Below are positions 25,476-34,361 of a stretch of 46,081 nucleotides of DNA, in pieces. Position numbers and translations under genes: made by a program. The first letter of the stretch is position 1, and each line of letters starts with the position of its first letter. The notes beneath the pieces are model-generated. The model was given only the letters and a program-made list of their open reading frames with translations. It was not told where the DNA came from and searched no databases. The stretch covers positions 1-46,081 of the forward strand of contig CALYZQ010000007.1 in NCBI GenBank assembly GCA_945609985.1, written 5' to 3'. This DNA is from an uncultured Lachnospiraceae bacterium. GTDB lineage: Bacteria; Bacillota; Clostridia; Lachnospirales; Lachnospiraceae.

Positions 25476-28427
25476 TTATCTGAGCCATTTTACCAAAGTG
25501 TGCTTCAACTTATTCATATCAATGGGCTTTGCCATGTGCTCATTCATTCCGTAGCTCTTGGCAGCCTGTACATCCTCTGCAAAAGCATTGGCCGTCATAG
25601 CCACAATGGGAACAGTCGCAGCATCTGCCCTGTTTAATGCGCGAATTGCAGAGGTAGCTTCATAGCCGTTCATTTCCGGCATCTGTACATCCATGAAAAT
25701 TATATCATAATAACCCACTTCCGAATCTGCAAACATATCCAGTGCTACTTTACCGTCTTCAGCTTCTTCTACCATCAGCCCTGTCATTCCTAAAATTTCT
25801 ACAGCGATCTCACGATTCAACTCATTGTCCTCAACGAGCAACACACGTTTTCCGGCATAATGCATTTTATTAAAATCAAGCAAAGGATTTTCTACTTCTT
25901 TATGTTTACTCTGATACTCGTTCACCAAATCCACAAATACCGTTTTCAACCTGGACTTAAACAGTGGCTTAGAAATAAAGGTAAATACTCCTACCTCATT
26001 TGCCTCGGTCTCAATCTCTGACCAATCATATGCAGAGAAGATAATAATAGGTACTTCAGGACCTACCTTTGCACGAATCGCCTTTGCCGTGGCAACGCCG
26101 TCCATATCCGGCATCTGCCAGTCCAAAATAACCGCAAAGAAATCTCTTTTGTTCTCATGCGCCTCTACCACACTGTCAACTGCTTCACTTCCGGAAAGCA
26201 CATAGCTTCCGTCCATGCCAAGCTCATGAAGCATGTTACAGATGTTTTCACAGGTTTCCTCTTCATCATCAGCCACCAAAATCGGTAAACCGATTAACTC
26301 TTCAATCACATTCTCCTGAGTATCCTGTAGTTTTAAGAATATGGTAACCGTAAATCTGCTTCCTTTACCCAGTTCACTTTCTACCCTGATATCACCATTC
26401 ATCATTCTTACAATATTCTGTGTGATGGGCATACCCAATCCAGTACCTTGAATTTTGTTGATCTGCTCATCATCCGCGCGCTCAAAGGGACTGAATATTC
26501 TCTTCCAAAATTCCTCCGGCATACCGATACCATTATCTTCAAACACAAATTCGTAACAGCCGACTTTGCTCTGACCACTGGGTTTCTCACTTATATTAAG
26601 CGTGATACGCCCTCCCTCAGGTGTATATTTTACGGCATTACTCATAATATTGATAAACACCTGTTGGATACGCAAGGTATCTCCGATTACCTCTTCATGT
26701 GTAATATCCTTGATATTTAAATTAAACTCATGCCTGCGTTCATGTATTGACGGACGTACCATATCAAGCAGATTATCTATCAATTCCAAAAGCTTAAACT
26801 TCTCCTCGGAAAGCTTAAGTTTACCGGATTCAATTTTGCTCATATCAAGCACATCATTTATCAATGCCAGCAAATGTCTGCTGGATACTGTTATCTTGCT
26901 GAGGCAATCTAATACTCTTTCCTTATCATCCAGATGAGTTCCTGCAATAGCTGTCATACCGATAATAGCATTCATGGGAGTACGGATATCGTGGGACATA
27001 CGTGACAAGAATTCACTCTTGGCATTGTTGGCAGCTTCTGCCGCATGATAAGCATTAATCAGTGCTTTTCTTCTGCGCTTTTCTTCTTCCTTTAATGCAG
27101 TAACATCTTCCACTGCTAAAAGTACCTTAGTTGCCACACCGTCCTTTGAGGAGAGCTGAATTGCTGTAATCTTTTCCCATGTAGTCTCGCCGTAATCTCT
27201 GATATATTCAAACTGTATAAAAGGTACTTCATCACTTAAATGCTTACGAAACTCCGTGGGAGACATACCGGTACAGACACGCTCTCCCTCCTCCTTATCT
27301 GTATAAAATCCTCTAAGAATCTTTAACAGTTCTGAATACTTACCTCTACTCTCCACGCCGATGTAAGGTACAATACCATCCTCAATATATTCATAGGTAT
27401 CCTGCTGTAAATCCACAACTGCAAATCTTGAAAACAACTGCTTTAAGGACTGTACCACCTCTACAATATCATCATTCTTGCGTATCAACCGTTTGCGCTG
27501 ACGAATGCCTGATACCAAAAGTACCAATATATATACTGCAAACAATGAAATAATCACTATCTCTAACCGCAGTGCATCATTATTTGCATTTTGGGACATC
27601 TCATAGGAAACCGTTGAAGGAAATGTATTTAAATAAACCCAGCCCTCCTGTTCCATAGGCATAATAATGCCATTGCCTTCTCCCTTATTTCCGGAATATC
27701 TGTAGCTATAAGTTTCTCTTTTGGCAAAAGCATCCCTAATCGCTTTTCGAGCTTCCTCATTAAGCTTATTGTGCTCCTCCAAGTTTTCAAGCACGGAATC
27801 AGAACGCTCCTCATCCGTATAGCTTACCAATATCGTAGAATCACTAAGACACAAATAAGTTCGGGCATTCACGCCAAAATACTTATTCTGAATAATCTGC
27901 TGCAAATGTTCCTCTGAAAGGATTCCCCTGAGTACACCAATCACTTTGCCATCAAAATACAAGGGTGCATAGAAGGAAAAACCGGTACCCTGAATTACAT
28001 CCATTCCCATAGATACATCAATACCCGAATTTCCCTTCATACCTTCCAAATAACACTCACTCTTCGACAAATCTGTCCTATTACCGCTTGCAGAAATACT
28101 GCTACCCTGCCTGTCTATATACTCGATGCCATCAAAGGGAGTATTCACTCGCAGCTCTTCAAATTGAGTGTAATCCACCTCCGGTGCGTCCATACTCTGC
28201 TCATAAAGATATGCTGCCATAACAATACTTTTTTTGGCATTGCGAATCACTTCATCTATACTGGCAACCGCCTGTCTGGTCGTTCCCTCCAGATAACTGT
28301 CGTTCTGTGCCATAATTCTTTGGTCATTTCTGCGCATGAAAAACAAAATGCTCAATGCTACTCCAAACATTAACAGCACCAACAAAAAACCATTTCTAAA
28401 TAACGACCTATCCTTTGTCTTATTCAT
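25476..28427 (-). CDS. Hybrid sensor histidine kinase with two receiver domains
   Basis: A 983-residue membrane kinase. Order: transmembrane helix (about 13-31), extracytoplasmic sensor of the double-Cache/PDC kind (about 40-285), second helix (about 288-306), a PAS-like region (about 330-445), HisKA with His479 (SRMSHDIRTPMNAI), HATPase with DNGIGMPEEF and GTGLGMPI (about 580-700), receiver 1 with Asp769 (VILDWQMPDMDG), and receiver 2 with Asp913 (FMDVQMPEMNG). No C-terminal Hpt domain, unlike many multi-step kinases; a free Hpt is encoded convergently at 25122-25475. The signal is unknown; Cache domains often bind small metabolites. Confidence 0.9.
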   Translation of the reverse strand: MNKTKDRSLFRNGFLLVLLMFGVALSILFFMRRNDQRIMAQNDSYLEGTTRQAVASIDEVIRNAKKSIVMAAYLYEQSMDAPEVDYTQFEELRVNTPFDGIEYIDRQGSSISASGNRTDLSKSECYLEGMKGNSGIDVSMGMDVIQGTGFSFYAPLYFDGKVIGVLRGILSEEHLQQIIQNKYFGVNARTYLCLSDSTILVSYTDEERSDSVLENLEEHNKLNEEARKAIRDAFAKRETYSYRYSGNKGEGNGIIMPMEQEGWVYLNTFPSTVSYEMSQNANNDALRLEIVIISLFAVYILVLLVSGIRQRKRLIRKNDDIVEVVQSLKQLFSRFAVVDLQQDTYEYIEDGIVPYIGVESRGKYSELLKILRGFYTDKEEGERVCTGMSPTEFRKHLSDEVPFIQFEYIRDYGETTWEKITAIQLSSKDGVATKVLLAVEDVTALKEEEKRRRKALINAYHAAEAANNAKSEFLSRMSHDIRTPMNAIIGMTAIAGTHLDDKERVLDCLSKITVSSRHLLALINDVLDMSKIESGKLKLSEEKFKLLELIDNLLDMVRPSIHERRHEFNLNIKDITHEEVIGDTLRIQQVFINIMSNAVKYTPEGGRITLNISEKPSGQSKVGCYEFVFEDNGIGMPEEFWKRIFSPFERADDEQINKIQGTGLGMPITQNIVRMMNGDIRVESELGKGSRFTVTIFLKLQDTQENVIEELIGLPILVADDEEETCENICNMLHELGMDGSYVLSGSEAVDSVVEAHENKRDFFAVILDWQMPDMDGVATAKAIRAKVGPEVPIIIFSAYDWSEIETEANEVGVFTFISKPLFKSRLKTVFVDLVNEYQSKHKEVENPLLDFNKMHYAGKRVLLVEDNELNREIAVEILGMTGLMVEEAEDGKVALDMFADSEVGYYDIIFMDVQMPEMNGYEATSAIRALNRADAATVPIVAMTANAFAEDVQAAKSYGMNEHMAKPIDMNKLKHTLVKWLR

Positions 28428-28486
28428 AATAATCCTCTTATCTTTTGTGCCGGATGTCTTTTCCGACGCACCGTATTATTCAATAT

Positions 28487-28514
28487 AATATACCGCACAG
28501 GACTGTTTCGTCAA
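28487..28514 (-). promoter_or_regulatory. Promoter of the hybrid kinase
   Basis: Minus strand TTGACG (28509-28514) and TATATT (28487-28492), 16-bp spacer, 60 bp before the start codon. It suggests that the kinase is transcribed separately from the agr genes upstream. Confidence 0.5.
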
Positions 28515-28518
28515 GGAA

Positions 28519-29529
28519 TTACGGCGTTTTTACCTGTACGAAGGTTCTGATTTCACAATATTCGCTCAAACGTAACACATTCTGTATATACAGATTACCG
28601 AATTTGCTTTCTGCCATAAGTTTATCGATTTTGACAATCAGTTGCATTCTCTCACTGTTAAAGATAAATTCCATTCTGTGTAGTAACTCTCTTCCCATTA
28701 TTTGGTTAAACCATTTAGAAGGCTCTATCGCATCTGCTACGCATAAAATAAACAATAGCGGCTCCTTTTTATATGATATTTTCCGGAATTTTTCAGGCAA
28801 TAGTTCCTGCAATCCGAAATCTACATAAGCTTCCTTTTCATTGTAATTTGTCATATGCATATCATGTACTGCCACACAATTCGCCACATGTGTAAGAATT
28901 CTCAACTTTTCGCAACTAAAGACTTCTCCCTTTTCATCTAAAAAACGATAAAAGGACGTACTACCGCCCTCTCTTTTTACTGATCTCTTATAATTTTCAA
29001 GATAATTCTGCACTACCCCGGAATAAAACAAATCCGCACCAACAATGCCATGATTAACACTTCTATACCGCTCGATATGGTAGCGAAAAAAGCTGTCTTT
29101 AATGACATTTTTATATCTGCAGTGTCTTACCACTGCTCCATTTGTATATCTTATCGGTCTTTCACATTCTAAATTACAGGAAATCTTACACCTATTGCCA
29201 TTTGTCCGATGCCTTCTGACATTCGGCACACAATAAGGAATCGTAACCCCATGCTCACGATACCAACGTATACGTGAAATTTTTGCTGTTTCATCCGTCC
29301 TTTTCATATAAACTGAATTCCAGCAATCCGGAACATTCAAAACATGCTCCTTTTCCTTCTCATAGCGGCATCCCATGTCATGTGCCTTCATGGCACACGA
29401 CCAAAGATAAGAAAAACCAATATGTTCGCCTTTCATATTCTCAATTGCCAGTGGCTCCTCCAACTGGCTTTGCAAAATATTGCCAATCAAACAAACATTT
29501 GCGGAATGTAAGTCACTGTTGCACGGCAT
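28519..29529 (-). CDS. HD-domain-like protein coupled to agrB
   Basis: A 336-residue protein of unknown function. It has features of a divergent HD metal-dependent phosphohydrolase: His36, then MKAHDMGCRYE with His50-Asp51, NHGIVGADLF (His160), AVHDMHM (His222) and VADAIEP (Asp266). No signal peptide or membrane segment. The start ATG at 29529 has GGAGG 10 nt upstream, and this site directly follows the agrB stop codon (13-nt gap between stop and the RBS-ATG unit), so it should be translated with agrB. Cys-rich in the 40-120 region (Cys45, 54, 69, 100, 114, 118, 122), possibly a metal site. It may degrade a nucleotide signal or act as a scaffold; nothing in the sequence settles this. Confidence 0.55.
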   Translation of the reverse strand: MPCNSDLHSANVCLIGNILQSQLEEPLAIENMKGEHIGFSYLWSCAMKAHDMGCRYEKEKEHVLNVPDCWNSVYMKRTDETAKISRIRWYREHGVTIPYCVPNVRRHRTNGNRCKISCNLECERPIRYTNGAVVRHCRYKNVIKDSFFRYHIERYRSVNHGIVGADLFYSGVVQNYLENYKRSVKREGGSTSFYRFLDEKGEVFSCEKLRILTHVANCVAVHDMHMTNYNEKEAYVDFGLQELLPEKFRKISYKKEPLLFILCVADAIEPSKWFNQIMGRELLHRMEFIFNSERMQLIVKIDKLMAESKFGNLYIQNVLRLSEYCEIRTFVQVKTP

Positions 29530-29545
29530 ACAATATACTCCTCCC

Positions 29546-30115
29546 CTACCACAAATTTACAGGTATCCTTTTCGCTACCATCAATCCCCCACACAACACC
29601 ATCGCACTCCCCCCTAACATAACTCCCACTTCATATCCCAAGAGTTTCAAAACAACTGTCAGGCAACATAACAATATGCTGTATACCCTTGCGTGTAACC
29701 TGTTTTTCTGTATACACTCTTCGCTAATAGGGTGTTTTTCATCCACACACGGTGCTAATTTCCAAATTATTAATTCACATACAGGGATTAAAATTAACAA
29801 TAACCACCAGCTAATACTAACCATACCGGAAAGTAATAGAACAATCTCAAAAATACCACAGGAAACAAAATAGCAGGAGTACCACGTTTTCATATGGATA
29901 CCGCCACAACAAGAGCGCAAAGGGGAAAATACCATTAGGAAAAAGAGCCCCTCACATAATTTTCCACTCGCCATTGCCAGCCCTACCATAGTAGCCAAAT
30001 TGACAAGCAACAGTAGAATACTCTCAATGGCATAGCGATAGAACTCCCTATTTTCCGACTCTACGACCTCTCTTGCAACTAACATATCCGAAAGTGCTCC
30101 TGCTATCCTCTCCAT
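29546..30115 (-). CDS. agrB: AgrB-like autoinducer-processing membrane peptidase
   Basis: A 189-residue membrane protein with about five to six hydrophobic helices. AgrB cleaves the AgrD C terminus and forms the cyclic thiolactone or lactone of the signal peptide. The catalytic pair is seen as His74 (RSCCGGIHMKTW) and Cys81 (YSCYFVSC), seven residues apart as in the family. The ATG lies 5 nt after the agrD stop, with GAGG in the last codons of agrD. Order agrD then agrB is the reverse of Staphylococcus but common in Clostridia. The gene appears intact. Confidence 0.9.
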   Translation of the reverse strand: MERIAGALSDMLVAREVVESENREFYRYAIESILLLLVNLATMVGLAMASGKLCEGLFFLMVFSPLRSCCGGIHMKTWYSCYFVSCGIFEIVLLLSGMVSISWWLLLILIPVCELIIWKLAPCVDEKHPISEECIQKNRLHARVYSILLCCLTVVLKLLGYEVGVMLGGSAMVLCGGLMVAKRIPVNLW

Positions 30116-30120
30116 ACTTT

Positions 30121-30282
30121 TTAGTCCTCTTTTGTTTTCTTGTCTTTCAGGCTCTTACTGTCCACCGCTTTTCTCGCACATGCCTTGGGCTGATACAGGA
30201 TAAATGGACATGCTTTCTCAATCATGCTATCACCGATTTTGTCCATTCCTTTTTTGAGTACATTTTCTACAACCTTATTCAT
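30121..30282 (-). CDS. agrD: AgrD-like cyclic peptide autoinducer precursor
   Basis: A 53-residue precursor. Residues 1-23 form an amphipathic leader (MNKVVENVLKKGMDKIGDSM), then the likely core around Cys25 (ACPFILYQP), then a highly charged tail (SKSLKDKKTKED). AgrB would cut after the core and join its end to Cys25. An unusual second Cys35 (KACARK) follows the core and repeats the KAC context of Cys25. Start 30282 has AAGGAGG with 6-nt spacing; the longer reading from 30309 has no such site. A direct-repeat operator lies about 85 bp upstream. The exact mature peptide is not predictable from sequence. Confidence 0.82.
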   Translation of the reverse strand: MNKVVENVLKKGMDKIGDSMIEKACPFILYQPKACARKAVDSKSLKDKKTKED

Positions 30283-30300
30283 TCTATACCTCCTTTTTGA

Positions 30301-30429
30301 TTTATCCATTAAGATGAACTCATCTCAAATCGAAGTTTAACATAAAGTGTTATCCATGTGTGAAAGTTGTAATATTTTGCAGTTTTTTTGTAATAATTGG
30401 TAGGGGAACGTAAATAATTAGGTCCTTTC
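30301..30429 (-). repeat. Regulatory repeat copy 1, upstream of agrD
   Basis: About 129 bp nearly identical to 31907-32045. The first 30 bases (30301-30330 and 31907-31936) match fully, and similarity continues through the operator to a shared TAGGTCCTTTC. The repeat thus covers the 5' leader, the promoter and operator, and the last codons of an upstream solute-binding protein gene (GAAAGGACCTAA on the minus strand). A small hairpin AGATG-AGTT-CATCT is conserved in both leaders. The remaining gene-free sequence 30430-30540 has no recognised feature. Confidence 0.85.
30365..30398 (-). promoter_or_regulatory. Putative LytTR (AgrA) operator of agrDB
   Basis: On the minus strand two ATTACAA repeats start 21 bp apart, separated by an A-rich ACTGC segment. 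LytTR-family regulators such as AgrA bind direct repeats about two helical turns apart. The only LytTR regulator in the window is encoded at 35924-36610. A weak -10 (TATGTT) lies about 21 bp after the second repeat, fitting an activated promoter. Confidence 0.6.
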
Positions 30430-30540
30430 GGCATTATCCCGGGTCCATAACAGCATTCTGTGACTCGCATATCCTTGCAGAGATTTTTCATATTTTTAGA
30501 AAATCGCTATTCCCGAAGCGAAGCCAAAGGTAATACATTC

Positions 30541-30571
30541 AAAAAATGCTCCTAAAAATATCGGAGCATTT
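30541..30571 (-). terminator. Terminator after solute-binding protein A
   Basis: AAATGCTCC and GGAGCATTT stem with a T run on the minus strand, 12 bp after the SBP-A stop codon. It separates SBP-A from the agrDB unit. Confidence 0.8.
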
Positions 30572-30582
30572 AATTAGCAACT

Positions 30583-31885
30583 TTATTTTCTTTCATCCAG
30601 ATACAGCTGTATCCTACTATCCAAAGTCTTTGCTACCTCCTCTGCCGACTTCTTGCCGTAATAATACGGCAACACCTCATCCCATACAATATCGTAGATA
30701 TCATTGCTCCAATTGTAATAAACCGGCCTTTCCAGCATCTCCCAGAAGATGTTTTCTTCTTCCTCTGTCATCAATCGGGGCTCTATCCTTAGGCCGCCCG
30801 TTTCCATAACCTGTTCCTGCAAGATCGTTTCCTTGGCTTCTGCCCACAATTCCTTCAGCAAATCCTGATTTACCGTAAAGCCTACTGATTCTTCTACTAT
30901 TCTCCGCTGTTGTTCTTCGGATAACAAATACTGTAAAAAGTCCAAAGCACCTTCCTTATGTAAAGATGAAGCATTGATATAAAAGTTGTCAATTATCAGC
31001 TTATACTGACCTCCTTCAGGACCGGGATACCCTATGTAACTGGGCTCCCCTCCAAATAATTCACTCCAATACCAAAAGCTTCTGAAACTACCGACACTAC
31101 CGGTAGAATAAGCAATCTCACCGGATGCTATCTTTTCTGTACCCGAATCCATAGGATTGGGGTCTGCATGATTCTTGGAAAATTCCAATAACTCTATGAA
31201 TTCCGGTTGTTCAAAGGAGCTGATACCCTTTTCCTCATCCACAAACAATTGAATGCCGTCCATTCCGACTCCTAACAAGTTCAGTACATATATCCCCGCT
31301 TCTTCCTTTGTCCAGCCATAGGATGCACCACAAAAAACAGATGCCCCACTCTCTTCCATTGCCTGCATACAATGCTCTTTTGTCCACTTTTCTCTATCAG
31401 TAGCTATCCTTTTGGATGTAACCATAGTATTCAAATCAAAGGACACCGGTACTCCATACAACCTATCTCCAAAGCGGTTATAATCTACCACACTCTTGCA
31501 GAGATTTCCCTGACTCGCAAGAAAATCTGTCACGTCCATAAACACCCCTGACTTCACATAAGAAGTCTTATTCGCTCCCTGTAATGCAGCTTCTGCCAAT
31601 ATGTCAGGTCCCTTTCCACTGCTAATCTCCAATTGAATACGATTGAGCTGTTCATCCATGGATAACGAATCGTCAAACTCCGTCAGCACCACCTCATATC
31701 GTTCACTTTGCTTATTATATTCTACAATCATCTCCTTTAGTGTAATCCCGGCTACACTCATACATAACTGTATCTCTTCTTTTCCATTCTCGTTAAGTAC
31801 CGGTTCTGGTATTTTTTCGTTGTTGTTACTACATGAACAAAAAAAAGAATAACGCTAATATTGTTAAATATTTTATCTTTTTCAT
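30583..31885 (-). CDS. Extracellular solute-binding lipoprotein SBP-A, out of frame at T8
   Basis: A MalE-like (family 1) solute-binding protein. From 31761 downward the frame is open for 392 residues: VSFDLNTMVTSKRIATD, a GYPGPEGG turn and a C-terminal helix (AEEVAKTLDSRIQLYLDERK). The true start is the ATG at 31885, with AAGGAGA 9 nt upstream. From it 17 residues of a signal peptide are read (MKKIKYLTILALFFF...) before TAG. A run of eight T (31839-31846) lies there. With seven T the frame continues as a lipoprotein signal with FFCSCSNNNEK and joins the long frame. So the gene is off by one base in this sequence. Phase variation, transcriptional slippage, decay or a sequencing error are all possible. 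It sits between two copies of the operator repeat. Confidence 0.75.
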
Positions 31886-31906
31886 ATAATCTTCTCTCCT
31901 TGTTAG

Positions 31907-32045
31907 TTTATCCATTAAGATGAACTCATCTCAAATTGAAGTCTAGCATAAAGCTTTATCCACGTGTGAAAGATGTAATAATTTGCAGTTTTTTGTAATA
32001 ATTAGCAAGAAATAATCCGTGAGTATTGAAACCTTAGGTCCTTTC
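31907..32045 (-). repeat. Regulatory repeat copy 2, upstream of SBP-A
   Basis: About 139 bp matching 30301-30429, including operator, leader hairpin and the TAGGTCCTTTC that encodes the end of SBP-B. With copy 1 it brackets the SBP-A gene in direct orientation. Confidence 0.85.
31972..32003 (-). promoter_or_regulatory. Putative LytTR operator of SBP-A
   Basis: Minus-strand direct repeats ATTACAA and ATTACAT, starting 20 bp apart, in the same setting as the agrD operator; a weak -10 TATGCT follows. Confidence 0.55.
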
Positions 32046-34149
32046 ATCCAGATACAGCTGTACCCGGTTATTCAATATGCGTGCAGCTTCCTCGGCAGTT
32101 TTTTCACCCTCAAAATAAGGCTGCAATTCCTCATAAATCATGCCCTCTATCTGCGATACGTACCAATTACCCGGGCAGGCATTCTCCACCATAAAGCGGA
32201 AATTGCTTTCCTGACTTTCTTCAAATATCTCGGGATATTGAATCCCGTTATACGCCTTCTTTAATCCACTGGGCGTTTCATGTTCCCTGTACTCTCCGAT
32301 GATATCCTCTATAGCATCCGGTCGTACCGGAAATACGGGGGTATACCTCTTTTGAATTTCCTCCGACACTAAATAATTCACAAACTCGCTATATCCCTCA
32401 CGATTCTTGGAAGCCGTGTTTAAATACAGCATTCTTGGTGTCACATAAATACCGTTTCCCTCTGTTTTAGGCAGTCCGATATAGGATGCCTGTCCCGGAA
32501 AGCAGCATCTCTCCCAATTCCTCATCACTGTATTTGCCCTTATCCTCGTACTTATTGGCAAATTCCAAAAACTCCAGAAAAGGCTCCTCCGTCAGATGAC
32601 TTTTTCCACCTTCCCAGTCGATAAATGTCTTATTATCATTGTCATACAACCCATATTCCAAAACTATAGCCACTCCATCCATTTGTGGTTGTAATATTTC
32701 TACATCAGACTCCCTTACCGCTTCCATAAACTCATCAAGTGTCCATGATGTGCGGTCACCTGTAAGTTCCTTGGAATATGCCACGGAAATAAGACTTGTC
32801 TGATAGGGGACACCATAATAGCTTCCCCCGATTTTGCCGCACTCCAAAACAGGCTGCCAAAGCTCCTCCGGGCTCTCAAGAAATCCGTCTATGTTCTGTA
32901 TGTATCCCTGATTTGCATACTCCACTGCATTTATCAGCTCTCCGGAAATAATATCCGGACCTCTCCCCGCAGATATCTCCAACTGCATCTTGTCTTTAAA
33001 CTCTTTAATCTTTTCCGGTGTTTCCGGATACTGCAAAACAACAGTATACTTGTCATTACTGCGATTAAAAGCCGCCACCTGTTTCTTAAGAGTCTCTGTT
33101 TCAAAAATTGTTGCAAATATAAGCTCCTGCTTCTGCTGGGAAACATTTTCCGTTTCCTTAAGGGTCAGCAGGGCATAGGCTCCGTCATAATATGTTAACA
33201 AAAGCACACTACCATCCTTTTGTATCTCCAGCCCACAGTTTTGGTCCAAAACATAGCCTCGCTTGTAGAAGTCGCACAGTTGAATTAATTGTCCGTCTAC
33301 TTCCATTCTCCACAAAGCCTTTCCATCGACAAGATACAAAATGCCTTCCTCAGAAAAATTTGCAATATATTCCAAAGTACTTTTACTTTCTGTTGCAGAT
33401 AGTACAGCTTCGTTATCCTTGATTCTCCAAATACCATAACCTTCGCTGTCTAAACCACAGCCATACACTTCACCATTCAACGGATTTACCACGATGTCCA
33501 GAAGCTGTCCATTAAAGGAATACTCCCTGCTTACTTCCAAATCCTTATTTAACAGAGAAATACTTCTATCCAAAATGGAATAGGCATATATTTCCTCATC
33601 TGAAACTACTTTCAGCATCTTTTCAGACATCGTTTCCGGATAATAACCGATTACTTTTCCTTCTCCATCCACACTCCACTTACCCAGATAGTATTGTCGG
33701 TTCTCCGCACAAAATCCTGTACAATATACATTTTCTCCAACTATATCACGAATATTGAGCACCATATATGCTTCATACTCTATGTCTTTATCCCAATAAG
33801 CAGATCGTATTTCATAATTCACCCATTGCTCATAAGGAGCTTCTAGTATCTGAATGTAATAGCCCTGAGTCAGATTCATTCCATCGACTTTTTCCCATAG
33901 CTGTGCCAGACGATATACTATCCCATTCTCCAAATGCACCGCGAGCTCGCGTATCCATCCGCCTTCCTTAAGTTCCCCTTTCAGCGACTTATCAGGGTCA
34001 GGAATGGCATTTTCTGTGATTCCATACACAACCGTTCCTGCTGTACTCTCTTCCTGTATGTTCTGCATTTCACCGCCACATCCCGCAAGAAACAGTACGG
34101 ATAAAATTGTGCACAGCCATTGTATCAATTGTTTCTTTTGTCCTTTCAT
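32034..34149 (-). pseudogene. Propeller-like/solute-binding lipoprotein SBP-B, broken by a deletion
   Basis: The first frame (34149 to 32467) encodes a lipoprotein (lipobox FLAGCGG, Cys24), then about 310 residues with repeated Tyr/Gly/Trp strands resembling a beta-propeller (for example GEVYGCGLDSEGYGIWRIKD and KALWRMEVDGQLIQLCDF), then a MalE-like solute-binding domain. The frame ends in unrelated residues at 32467. The rest of the binding domain (QASYIGLPKTEG to the C-terminal NNRVQLYLDERT) is in another frame ending at 32034. Compared with SBP-A about 26 residues are missing at the break near 32493-32498, so a deletion of about 70 bp, not a multiple of three, fits. The paralog SBP-A lacks the N-terminal domain. 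Preceded by a small ORF and a LytTR-like operator. Confidence 0.8.
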
Positions 34150-34193
34150 AGTAATGCCATTCCCTTCTTGATTTTCCCCAATCTATTGTATTT

Positions 34194-34361
34194 TTATTCT
34201 TCCCAACCTTCTCCGCAACTTGCATGCCAAAACTTTATGTATTCCCCAGTATAATAATAGGATCCACAACCGCATTTATACAAATCCTTATAATGATACT
34301 TAACGATTTGGCACGAACCGTATATATACTCAACCCTTCCTGATTTATAAGTTACCTTCAC
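34194..34361 (-). CDS. Small Cys/Tyr-rich ORF, 55 residues
   Basis: An unrecognised 55-residue reading frame from GTG (34361) to TAA, rich in Tyr and with four cysteines (GSCQIVKYHYKDLYKCGCGS ... HASCGEGWEE). It has no signal peptide or known domain. GTG has no close ribosome binding site. A strong site (GGAGGGAGGGG, 34382-34392) instead precedes an ATG at 34377, which starts a frame one base out and stops after 10 codons. A frameshift, natural or sequence error, would join them. It lies between the LytTR-like operator and SBP-B, like an agrD-type leader position. Without it, 34150-34485 would hold no gene. Confidence 0.35.
   Translation of the reverse strand: MKVTYKSGRVEYIYGSCQIVKYHYKDLYKCGCGSYYYTGEYIKFWHASCGEGWEE

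Noticed and set aside
30309..30491. 60-codon minus-strand frame upstream of agrD
   Set aside because: It covers the operator repeat and a shared binding-protein tail; no ribosome binding site. Its last part is the duplicated regulatory sequence.
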